A stretch of 64,000 nt of DNA, taken from positions 61,211,585 to 61,275,584 of the forward strand of contig NC_060251.1 in the NCBI RefSeq assembly GCF_921293095.1. The letters are read 5' to 3'. Position numbers and translations under genes: made by a program. The notes beneath the pieces are model-generated. The model did no database searches. It had not been told where the DNA came from and saw only the letters and a list, made by a program, of their open reading frames with translations. Below, in pieces: positions 13,101 through 22,890 of the stretch. Source of the stretch: Ischnura elegans (lineage: Eukaryota; Arthropoda; Insecta; Odonata; Coenagrionidae). Numbering within the stretch: the first letter of the stretch is position 1; every line of letters begins with the position of its first letter.

Positions 13101-16100
13101 TGCGCTATCCCCTAGTGCTGATGACGTGATATCACATCATGTGTACCCCTAGCGTTCCAGCCCTCTGTAAGAGCTCTGTTCAGTTCTACTCTGACCTTTT
13201 TCACCCCTAAGTTGCTCAGTGGGGATCTAGCAGCGCCTTTGTGAACACCGCCTCAAGCAACCTTTCCTGGGAGGATCGGGAGAAATATTTTTCTTTTAAC
13301 TTAAGGTAAGCCAAACTCCATTCATTTTCCCCCCTGTATTGTATGCTTTTATTTTTATTTATTTCTATTAATGCGTGAGTATGACAAATTATATTTGAGT
13401 TTTATTTTACAAATCAAAAGTATTTACTCTCTGGAACTTAATTAGGTGTGTTTATTAATTTTATATTCTGTTTTTATTATGTTTAGCGAGATTATAAATA
13501 TTTTTTTTTCCATCCTTCCTTTTTTCTTCTTGCGAGTCTAGTATTTTTCAAACGTTTATTGTCTGACTTTAATAAGTTTTATTCAATTAATACATGAAGT
13601 ACTGTGATTAGTTAAACTTTAATAAAAATTTGAAATAGCCAATACATTTTATTTATGCAACGTAACATATCTCTAACTTTTGCGCCCTTCCCTTGTTTGT
13701 CAGTGCAGTGTCCTAAGCAGTGAGGCGATCGACAAGCGGCAATATTACGAGTGAGAAGAAAATTATTCATGGAAAAAGTGTAAGTTATTAATAACATTTA
13801 TAGTTGATATATGTATATTATGCACCTATAAACATTCTTAAAATAATTGCAAATAATTGTTTGCACATTATACCATGGCTTGGCGAAGAAGAGATTCTTA
13901 GGAGTTGCTTTATAAAACTACTTTTATTCTCTCGATAACAGTGAAATCAATGGCTTATGGGTGCTCTCCATTCTTAGTCTCACCACTGTAAACATTTAGT
14001 TCCTATAGATAGTTTTACATAAGTAAAGCTGTTTGTAGCATTTCAGCTTTGGCCTATTTCACCGAGAGTGTTTATTTTTATCCTGTTATTTATCGGAATT
14101 TTTACAAAAATATAAAATGTAATTATTGCAGATGGTATGGAAGCGAGGAGTAAAACAGAAAATTTTGCATGTTGGCCTGTAGTTGATACCGCATCCTGTT
14201 ATTTATCGGAATTTTTACAAAAATATAAAATGTAATTATTGCAGATGGTATGGAAGCGAGGAGTAAAACAGAAAATTTTGCATGTTGGCCTGTAGTTGAT
14301 ACCGCCTGAAAGAGGTGAAATTCCCTATTCATCAGCCTCTGCCGATGATCAGCAGTCTTCGACCTCACATCAGGACCTGCAGCCATCGATGTCGAGGGAG
14401 GTAACCTCCGCAAGGACACAAACATTTCCTTCCGAGCTCTCTGCCTTCTCTAGGTGAATGTACAGGAAGGAGGAATAGTGGGAGCTCCTAGAAGAGAGCG
14501 GGATCCGGCATTCTCTGAAGACTCTGAGTTAGAAATTAGCAAGGAGGAGGGTGGAGATTTCCCTTAATAAATTCCGTCTTTCTGTCATTAGATCCTTTAT
14601 TCTTCCATCCTACATTCCTTATCCCAAGCCACTTTTACCATCAATATCTCAATCTCACTTCCCTGAACTCATCCAAGAGGAAGGTGGCAGAAAGAAGTAT
14701 TGATGGTGCAAGTATTGCACTATTGTGGTGCAAGCACTCTTGGGTGTAGGAAAGAGACCGCATATATCTACACTGGCTGTAAGGATTATCCTCTACTCTG
14801 TCCTGAGCTTTTTTCTTTCTTTCATAAGAAGGCATAAATAGTATTATATACTTTAGTATCATATATTGTAAATAGTATTATAGGTTAAATATATTGTTAT
14901 AAAATTTGTGAGAGCGGTATTTCCAACATTGGTAAAACATACATGACTGCATGTCGTTGTGTATAATATATAACTTGGAATTGGTCATCATTTCGATTGT
15001 ATTGAATTTGTTTTGGGTAAAGATAATATTTTTTCATGTCATATGATTCCTTTTTTCAATAGACTAGGGCTTTTACATAAATAAGAAGTAACTAGAGATT
15101 TCCAAGCACCATGGAATTAATCTTTCCCTCGTGTAATTAGAAAGAAAACGCCATTGTTACTTTCGGTAATCAGGTACGTAATAAGGGGCATAGATGCTGC
15201 AAATCTATTCCTAGCAATACATATTATTGAATGGTTTACTCGAATTAACATTATTATGCACCAAATGAAAAAATATTATTGCGGTAAAAATTTACATAAT
15301 TTTCAGATTTTTGCAGAATATTCGCAGTAAGAACCGCGATACGTGGCCTAAATGAAGATTACTTGTGAGATGCTTGCTTGCAAATACTATTAGTTCCAGT
15401 TTTTATGTATTAATATTCAACTCGGTCACATCATATTGCAAAAATATGTTATTGAGTTGAGTTCAGAAGATAGTAATGAGGAAGTTATGGGTAGATTATT
15501 TCTGTTTCCACATCCATTTTTATTGCGGCAACGGAGTCTATAACCCAATGACCCAAAAAGGACACCTATCAGCAAAATCTTTCCTCATACCTTCCCCATC
15601 ATTTTGATGTGCCGATGGCACTCCCAAAAAAGCTATTCCTAGTTCTTACAAGCGGACCGACTAAATCTTACTATCACTCATCTCCGTACCCACTCCAACC
15701 TTAGAACAGCCAGCAGGAGTGGTGCACGTCAAGAGACACCCTAATACACCGTCGGAAAATAATCTCAAAAGCCGAGTGCCACCCATCTCAAGAACCTGCA
15801 GTGAAGGGAATACATAATGGTAGGTGAAAACCATTTTTGTTAAATATCTGATGCTTACGGGTGGTCGTATGGGAAGAAAGGAATTGGAGCTGAAAAAAAG
15901 AAACTAGTAAAGGAATTTGTGACGAGAATAGTAGCTTGAGAAGAAAATGTAGAAATTCTTCGATATTATAGCACCCTACCCCGATACTTAGGATTACTAG
16001 TACAAGGAATATGCGGAAATATCTTATGCAGAATTACCATCCCAATGAAACAGCAGTTCACGGCGATTCCTTGTACTTATAACTTGCATTACATCCATCT

Positions 16101-19100
16101 AAACCAAAAATTTCCCTATGGCAGTGGCAAAATACCAAAGGCGATACCAGTAGAACATTAAAAATTCATTTTCCTCGTATTTTTTTGGATACATAGGGCA
16201 GAAAAAAGCATTGAAAGAAAACGGTGGCATGGGGTATGCAACCCGCATCACGTGCCTATCCTGCTGTGCGGGTGACGTGATATCACTGGGTCATTCCACG
16301 TCAAATCACCCGGAAATTTTCAAAATGACACCCACCGACTCGGATTTTAATGAAATTTTTGTCACTAGCTACTATCACCTATCTAATGACCCATGTAAAA
16401 TATTTCCTCTCTCACTCTCATAGTTTGCAAGATATGAGGAGTCAAAGTTTGATATGTTTGCTCAGAAGTGGCGCTAGTGGGAGTCAAATTCCAGAGTGCA
16501 GGGCACAGCGTAAAAATTCATAACTCAGAAACCACATAATATATTTGAATGAAATTTTGACCCCTTGTCTATCCAAGTGCATAGCTTCCATAGTAATGTC
16601 TTTTATTCCCCTTGCATTGTTATGTTAGCCAAAATGATGTCAACAGTTGTTAATTGACCGATTTTTTTAGCTCAAAAACATTACTTCATATTTTCAGAAT
16701 TATCACCAAAAGGCAGAGCAGTTAACTCATCCAATTTTTTTTTAAATTGAAGGTTAATATGTGCTCCAATATACTGTGAAATAAAAATGGTGGTGTTTTG
16801 ACTGCCACTATGAGTATTTCAGGTTTTACTTTTTTTTCTGCCCCCGTGAGAGGGATTTTGGACACGTACTGTAAGACAATAAGTATAAGTGTATCCATAC
16901 CTTCATGAGGATATATTTGAAATATTGGTCAGTAAATCTAAGACCAAACATGTAGTCTAGTGAATGTGGCTCTTGTTCATACAATTTTTTTAATAACAAT
17001 ACTTGGCTTGTGGCAGCTGAGGGGAAAAGAGTCCAAATGGCTCAGAAATGTGAAATGATGCTTTTTCCTGGAATTTACCCATTTTTTCAAGTGTTTAGCA
17101 TAGGGACAAATTGGTATCAACATACATTAGACTCTTACTGTGCATTAAGAGGATAAATGGAAATACTTATTTAAATAAAATTATTTAAATAATACACTTC
17201 AATGTGTTTAAGGCATCTCCCAAACATCTCTGGAGGCTCTCTCGGGCAACTAAACGCTTTACAATACCACCAATTCCATCACATGGGGATTTTCCATATG
17301 GGTGCATAAATTTCACTTTCACATCATGTTCTTCCTCGTGTTTAGAAATCACTAATCCAAAAAACCAGTGGTCATCATAAGCACATGCAATGTTCAAGTT
17401 TGTTAAGATCTGTGAAAAAGTGATTAAATGAGTCCCACTGAACTGGAGTTGTACAAAGTTAGCCTCACTTTCACAGAAGAAGTATGGTCTTCCAAACCCT
17501 TGGTGATGGAAGAGCTGGCAGAGCAATTGTATTACTTATAGATATGCAGCAGGCTGTCATCAATATCCACATTCCTTGATGGCAACTGGAGTATTAAATT
17601 TCTATTTCACTGGGAGAGATAATGCTGACATTATGTGCCACATTGTTTTCTCCCCTGCCTCACATATGATTGTATTACATGACAAACTTGAGAAGGTAAT
17701 ACAATCCCACCTATTCAGCATCACTTTTCAGTGTTATTCCATCTCCCCAAGGAATAAGAGAATTAAGTGCAACCTCTACATTAGGAAGAATAAAATGTTA
17801 CAATGTATCACAGTGAGGGCATGATAAATCAAAATAGATTCTAGGGTACCACTTTTAGTCTTCTGCCAAATCTTCTTGTGTGAAGATGCTCCATGGGTGT
17901 CCAAGTTTATTCTGTGTGTACGATCCGTGTATTTTTACCTGTACATTAATTGTGTGTGCAATGAGTTAGGCGAAGCTGCTCATTGTGAACTTCAACATTA
18001 AAAAAGGTTGGTGTCTCCACTATGATTCAAAATGAGCAAATTTTTTAACTGTGCAGCATCGAAAAGTAACTGCATCTGATTGCCTCAAAAAAACCTACAC
18101 ACCAGTGGTGCAACTGAACAAAATTGAGATCATTAGTATACTTGAAAAACAGCTGTTATCTCTCAGAAGTGGTGTACCTGGGGAAGTCCTATCCAATGTC
18201 TGCGAACATCACAGAATATACTATTTGAAAAAGTATGAAACCTACCAAATATATTGTCTTGATCCTTTTAACAGCAACAAGAAGAAAATATCAAAATCAC
18301 TGAGAAATGTAAGTCTTGAATTTGCAGAAAAGGCCTGTAAACTCCCAATTCTTCGGAAATTAGTGCCAGGAATGAAAATATGCCAGCCATGTAGGGAGGA
18401 AGTACAGAAACACTCCAGGTTTGGAAATGAGCTTTCCGATGTTGAAGAAGTAGATAGTGACAGCAATGATAGTATTTTGAATTTTGAAACAACAGTATCC
18501 CAAGAAAAATCAACTGAGCTACTTAACAGAACGCTGCAAGATAGAGAGGAGTCACCTTTACAATTTCATGGCATATCATCTCACAGAAGGTCAACCTACG
18601 CTAAAAGGAAAGTAGAGTCAGCATGCAGTAATTTTAAAAGGAAAGTTAAAAGAGTTCTTGATAAAGAATTATCTCCAGAAAAGGATGACCCAAAACTGCC
18701 AAAAGAACTACTTCAGAAAGTTCATGATATGGATGTGCTCATAGACTTAATCAAACAAAAAGTTGACACATCAAGCACTCATCAAGGAAAGGTACATCTG
18801 TTATCATTGGTACCAACTTCATGGAGCAGGAAGAAAGTAATGGAAGAGTTTCATGTGAGTGAGTACACTGCCCGCCAAGCAAGAGAACTTTTCAGAGACA
18901 ATGGAAAATTGGCTGCACCTGAATTGAGAAAAGGGAAGGCAAATATAAAACATTACAATTAGTTAGGACTTTCTATAAAAGTGAAGAGTACTCCAGAATG
19001 ATACCTGGAAAGAAAGATTCCATTAGTATCTCCAAAAATGTACATGTTCAGAAGAGATTATTACTTGCTAACTTGAAGGAATTGTATTCCACTTTTAAAT

Positions 19101-22100
19101 TTGACTTCCCCAGAATTAAAATTGGCTTTTCTAACTTCTGCAACCTAGGTCCAAAATGGTTTGTGGTAGCAGGTTCTCCTGGAACGCATTCAGTGTGTGT
19201 TTGCACAAGTCATTAAAATGTCAACTTACTGCTTAATGCCTGTAATATAGAGGAAACAAGCCAGGACCTAATTGGTTATTTAGTGTGCTCTAGAAAAAAT
19301 AGGGACTGTATACTGCGACATTGCTCTCAGTGTCCTTCACGTGAAAAGTTGAAAAGCTTACTGCTGAAAAAGCTTGAAGAATGTGACCCCGGAGATGAAG
19401 TTTCATACAGTCAGTGGGTTTCCCGTGACAGATCTCAACTGGTGAACTTCACTGCGACATTTGATGAGTACTGATTAACTTTAATTGAAAGAGTGGAAAA
19501 ACTGCTGCCCCATTCATTTATTTTGAAGGTACAGGCAAACTACCTTAAGCAAATGAAAGAAAATCTTGGACCCCATGATGCAGTTGTTCTCCTTGACTTC
19601 AATGAGAACTACTCATATGTTATCAAAGATGAGGCACAAGGGTATCACTGGACAAGGGATAGTTGTACGGTACACCCTGTTGTGATTTATACTCGAGATC
19701 ACCTGACTAAACAGCTTATTATTTCCAGTTTATGCATCTTGTCAGATGATTTGGAGCATGATGTAGCTTTTGTTTATGAAACCCAAAGAATAATATTTTG
19801 CTTTGTGAAGGAAAATTTTACGTGAGTCAAAAAATTGAGTTACTTTAGTGATGGTTGTGCAGGACGGTACAAGAACTGCAAAAAATTTCTCAATCTTTGC
19901 AAGCATTACCAGGATTTCTCTTTAATGGCATCATGGACATTCTTTGCTACAAGCCATGTAAAATCCCCATGTGATGGAATTGGTGGTATTGTAAAGCGTT
20001 TAGTTGCCCGAGAGAGCCTCCAGAGATGTTTGGGAGATGCCTTAAACACATTGAAGTGTATTATTTAAATAATTTTATTTAAATAAGTATTTCCATTTAT
20101 CCTCTTAATGCACAGTAAGAGTCTAATGTATGTTGATACCAATTTGTCCCTATGCTAAACACTTGAAAAAATGGGTAAATTCCAGGAAAAAGCATCATTT
20201 CACATTTCTGAGCCATTTGGACTCTTTTCCCCTCAGCTGCCACAAGCCAAGTATTGTTATTAAAAAAATTGTATGAACAAGAGCCACATTCACTAGACTA
20301 CATGTTTGGTCTTAGATTTACTGACCAATATTTCAAATATATCCTCATGAAGGTATGGATACACTTATACTTATTGTCTTACAGTACGTGTCCAAAATCC
20401 CTCTCACGGGGGCAGAAAAAAAAGTAAAACCTGAAATACTCATAGTGGCAGTCAAAACACCACCATTTTTATTTCACAGTATATTGGAGCACATATTAAC
20501 CTTCAATTTAAAAAAAAATTGGATGAGTTAACTGCTCTGCCTTTTGGTGATAATTCTGAAAATATGAAGTAATGTTTTTGAGCTAAAAAAATCGGTCAAT
20601 TAACAACTGTTGACATCATTTTGGCTAACATAACAATGCAAGGGGAATAAAAGACATTACTATGGAAGCTATGCACTTGGATAGACAAGGGGTCAAAATT
20701 TCATTCAAATATATTATGTGGTTTCTGAGTTATGAATTTTTACGCTGTGCCCTGCACTCTGGAATTTGACTCCCACTAGCGCCACTTCTGAGCAAACATA
20801 TCAAACTTTGACTCCTCATATCTTGCAAACTATGAGAGTGAGAGAGGAAATATTTTACATGGGTCATTAGATAGGTGATAGTAGCTAGTGATAAAAATTT
20901 CATTAAAATCCGAGTCGGTGGGTGCCATGCCTGGGTGAACTGACATGGAATGACCCCACTTCATAAATAAAATAAATTCATAGCTAACAAATTAGAGCCA
21001 AGAAAATTTTTTCATTATTTTTCCCAGCTCTTTTGGCACCCATGCATGCGTTTTGCATTAAAAAACGACAGCTGCACCAGGGGACCATTTTGAGTTTTAC
21101 ATGGTCAGCATTGAAAGTGTTAATACTGTATTAACAGGCTGTCTTCAGACGTTTACCTTTAAGTGCTTTGTTGTAATCAAGTGAAAGTTTTTGATGCTTT
21201 ATTTTTGGCATTCTGTCGTCTCTTTTGAAAGGTGTGCAAACCCCGTAAACCCTGATCGACTCTGAGACCTCATGTTCTGGAGGATTGAATCAGCTGAGGT
21301 TCACGGTGTGTTTTCCATGGATTTCTGCTCAAGTATCAATAGTTTATTTTTGAGAGAAGTTGGTCAGCAGCAAGAAAGGGAAGATTCAATCCAAAATATT
21401 TGAAGGAAATCAATCGATTCGGCTATTACTTTGTGAAAATCCATGTTGAAATGAAAATACACAACCCTGGTAACTTTCCACTGGAAAATTATTTATTGGT
21501 ACCAGAGAAAAGTTACCAAGGTTGTGTATTTTCATTTCACATCTGCAGGACTTTGATAAAGGCCATTAAATTTTGAGCCATTTGTGTCTGCATTTCATGT
21601 TTGTGTTTCCTAGTCCTAGCAAATTAATCCCCACACAGTAATTTCCCAAAATTTATCTACAGGGTCAGCAACATATGTATTTGGTTTCATGTGGACGCAA
21701 TGGGATGGTCCCAAATGAGGATGTTACCTCAATGCTTAACAATAGAGCAGGCAACGCCTGAAGGAACATTATACTTAAGCATCTGTGAAATGCCACTGGA
21801 ATGCAAGATAAACCCTTATCTCCTGCCTAAGTATTGCATTGCTCAGCGAACAATCACGAAATGCTATTAAAGACATCGTGGAGAACATTCAACGAAACCC
21901 AAAGAAACCTCACCAAGATAAAAAACATTCACGGAATGCTAGGGAAACAATTGGAAATTTTAACATACGCTCACAGAATGCCTGATGCATTTACGTTTGT
22001 GCTCATTTAACACCTACTTTGGGAATAGCTCAACAATAACAGCACTTTATGGAAGCTTTAGAAAACATATCAGGAATGCATAATTTGCTGTCTCAAAAAC

Positions 22101-22890
22101 CACAAGGATAGACAGGAAACAGAATTCTGAGTGCATGCATATTTCACATTGAGTTTAGCCTCTTAAAGCAACTAACTTTGCTCTTCCTGAAAAAGCTCAA
22201 GAAAGCACAACATTACCAAAGCATAATGCGGTATTTAAACAGGAAAGATCTTGTGAGTTTTTGAGGACATTTACTCAAGTTTGTTCCATATTTATTTGGA
22301 TACGATAACTGAAGGAAATCAAAGTTTGAAACCGGGATTTAACAATTGGTAATACCTGCAAAATTTCTCCGGCATGAAGCACAGACACCAGCTGATCGTG
22401 CGGTACCTCTGCTGTCCCTGTGTAAATGAAGCGCAGGAGAATTCGAAGGGCTGAGGATCCTATTCCTGGTGGCAATATCACAAGGGGATGAGAATTTGGC
22501 GGAGGAGACACGTGGGCTGTAACGCTGGAGTGAGCTCGGGGAGGCCACAACGTAGAGCATGTTTCAGAGAGCAATCGATTTAAGTATGGGCTGCATGCTG
22601 ACAGTATAACTCGATGTGCACGAAAGAAAGCAGAGGAATTACCCAAGGATTCTCCTGAGGAAGGAATAAGCCGGAAATAAATAGGTTGAAGAATATAACA
22701 AGCTAGAGTGAAGGACTAAGACTGAGCTCGTACCATTTGTCTCTTCAATGTCAGTTGCTGACACAGCTAACGTTACGTCCGCAAAAGCCTCACTAGCTAA
22801 TAAGGAGGATAAAGCGTCATTTAAAGTTGATCTATGACTGTGCCACTTCAGGTGAAAATTCGACTCTTCGGTATCCGCGACCACTGACAT
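4181..22890 (-). CDS. BTB/POZ-C2H2 zinc-finger transcription factor, 6 coding exons, 512 aa
   Basis: Predicted nuclear DNA-binding regulator of the arthropod TTK-type BTB family. Coding exons, in transcript order: 22890-22734, 22654-22356, 12491-12111, 10940-10734, 6336-6123 and 4461-4181; all have GT/AG borders and compatible phases and total 1539 nt with stop TAG. Residues about 11-157 form the BTB domain (FHLKW start, FADVTL, RAHRVILSACSPYL, FIYTGTAEV, GEILQIRGL); the dimerisation core is split across three exons. Residues 158-390 are low-complexity, with a SUMO-type VKQEP motif (K290) and an acidic run before the fingers. Fingers: C392/C395/H408/H412, C450/C453/H466/H470 and C478/C481/H494/H499; fingers 2 and 3 are joined by the canonical TGEKP linker. 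The BTB domain carries an extra Ser/Pro-rich insertion before the VILPPG strand. A 5'UTR intron is possible (acceptor-like site near 22938). The orthologue cannot be named. The exon model is firm; exon 4's acceptor (AG before 10940) has a weak pyrimidine tract. Confidence 0.9.
4859..5173. mobile_element. fold-back element with tRNA-like arms
   Basis: Inverted arms of about 60-70 bp: CCACAGAGGAAAAATCATTTG at the left and CAAATGATTTTTTCTGTGG at the right. On the minus strand the left arm has a B-box-like GGTTGGAATCC following a TGGCTAAACC segment, so it looks tRNA-derived. The interior is non-coding. In BTB-ZF intron 5. Confidence 0.55.
6417..7074. mobile_element. MITE with AATAGGGT ends, copy 1 (CpG-rich)
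   Basis: Terminal inverted repeats AATAGGGTGGTTTCCT and AGGAAACTACCCTATT. About 660 bp, non-coding, homologous throughout to 32140-32815. It keeps CpG-rich words such as GCGCGCAAAAACGCGACG. No target duplication could be fixed, so the superfamily is left open. BTB-ZF intron 4. Confidence 0.8.
7834..9647. mobile_element. non-autonomous hAT element, 1.8 kb, TSD CTTGAAAG
   Basis: Starts TAGAGAAGTG and ends CCATCTCTA, flanked by perfect 8-bp copies of CTTGAAAG at 7826-7833 and 9648-9655. Both ends are rich in TCGAATA/TATTCGA words, giving subterminal inverted repeats. The interior is far richer in GC and CpG than its surroundings (especially 8100-8420 and 9270-9510). No transposase motif was seen in six frames; the longest frame is 112 codons of arginine/proline-rich sequence. 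It lies in BTB-ZF intron 4. Confidence 0.88.
10455..10703 (+). mobile_element. LINE 3' end with (ATT)n tail
   Basis: A plus frame reads LRLHNKLPKKPN, then MAFKSKVEDS and stop, the conserved end of Jockey/CR1-type proteins (NxLPxxI ... FKxKLK). About 150 bp of AT-rich 3' leader and an (ATT)5 tail follow at 10688-10703. It lies in BTB-ZF intron 4, antisense to that gene, right beside exon 4. Confidence 0.6.
11638..11911. mobile_element. TTAA-flanked (piggyBac-type) MITE, ~274 bp
   Basis: TTAA at 11634-11637 and 11912-11915. Left end CACATTCAATGCAGG; right end reversed ACACATTCAGTGCGG. These resemble the ends of the large piggyBac-like element at 13064. No coding content. BTB-ZF intron 3. Confidence 0.65.
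14081..14305 (+). repeat. 113-bp tandem duplication, two near-perfect copies
   Basis: Copies at 14081-14193 and 14194-14305 are identical base for base as far as read. Each contains a splice-acceptor-like TTATTGCAG followed by ATGG and a 15-codon frame. It lies inside the piggyBac-like element. The identity implies a recent local duplication, or an assembly artefact. Confidence 0.9.
17185..17526 (-). pseudogene. rearranged transposase C-terminal fragment in the left inverted arm
   Basis: The 113-codon minus-strand frame joins two transposase pieces. Its last 34 residues, from SPCDGIGGIVKR to CII, are identical to the end of the plus-strand transposase because the arms are inverted copies. 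The part before it (CAYDDHWFFGLVIS, DVKVKFMHPYG) resembles the downstream C-terminal domain of this transposase family, so domain order is reversed from normal. This marks a rearrangement junction at 17293, exactly where arm identity ends. Confidence 0.65.
17527..18050. other. transposon interior, nothing assigned
   Basis: Between the left-arm fragment and the transposase start. Short frames only, with no recognised motif; likely 5' leader and promoter of the transposase. Confidence 0.4.
18051..20068 (+). pseudogene. broken DDE-type transposase of the 4.67-kb transposon
   Basis: Would cut and paste the element. Frame A, 18051-18962, starts at Met and holds an N-terminal Cys/His module (CEHH ... 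CxxC near residues 46-117), an acidic linker, and a helix-turn-helix-like block PTSWSRKKVMEEFHVS. A single frameshift near 18940 moves the homology to frame B, which continues with EEYSRMIPGKKDS, GFSNFCNLGPKW, GTHSVCVCT, LLDFNENYSY, YFSDGCAGRYKNCK and FFATSHVKSPCDGIGG. Frame B is interrupted by stops at 19214, 19472 and 19823; the first replaces a Gln usual in the family. The D of LLDFNENY and the D of FSDG are likely catalytic. The protein ends prematurely in the right inverted arm (ending CII), so the normal C-terminus is missing here. Confidence 0.8.
21447..21539. repeat. 31-bp near-perfect inverted repeat (hairpin)
   Basis: Arms 21447-21477 and 21509-21539 pair with one mismatch, loop about 31 nt. 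The right arm is followed by CTTTGATAAAGGCC, seen near 3' parts of some insect retroelements. BTB-ZF intron 2, just outside the piggyBac-like element. Confidence 0.75.

Larger units (their letters stand above)
16288..20956 (+). mobile_element. 4.67-kb DNA transposon with ~1-kb terminal inverted repeats, TSD CACT
   Basis: The ends read GGGTCATTCCA and its reverse complement, flanked by CACT at 16284-16287 and 20957-20960. The arms 16288-17293 and 19960-20956 are near-identical inverted copies over about 1 kb; only the outermost ~60 bp clearly differ. The interior carries a broken transposase on the plus strand. The family is one often annotated as 'uncharacterized protein' in insect and cnidarian genomes (SDG..QYKN, FFATSHGK, DGxGG motifs); I do not assign a superfamily name. 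It is nested inside the piggyBac-like element. The length of the arms is unusual: they include transposase coding sequence. Confidence 0.88.
13064..21119. mobile_element. piggyBac-like element with TTAA target duplication (BTB-ZF intron 2), interrupted
   Basis: TTAA at 13060-13063 and at 21120-21123 flank related inverted ends: CACCTTGAGTGC on the left and, reversed, CACTTTCAATGC on the right. TTAA flanks and such CA(C/Y)TTx(A/G)xTGC ends are typical of piggyBac-type elements. Subterminal palindromes sit at 13079-13098 and 13121-13140, and a third copy near 16272 is the target of the nested 4.67-kb transposon. Removing that leaves about 3.4 kb with no recognisable piggyBac transposase; a Ser/Asp/Glu-rich stretch near 14310-14560 is the only protein-like hint. 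Probably non-autonomous or decayed. Confidence 0.65.

Noticed and set aside
14123-14425. 100-codon minus-strand frame with repeated protein segment
   Set aside because: The repetition comes only from the 113-bp DNA duplication; no domain.
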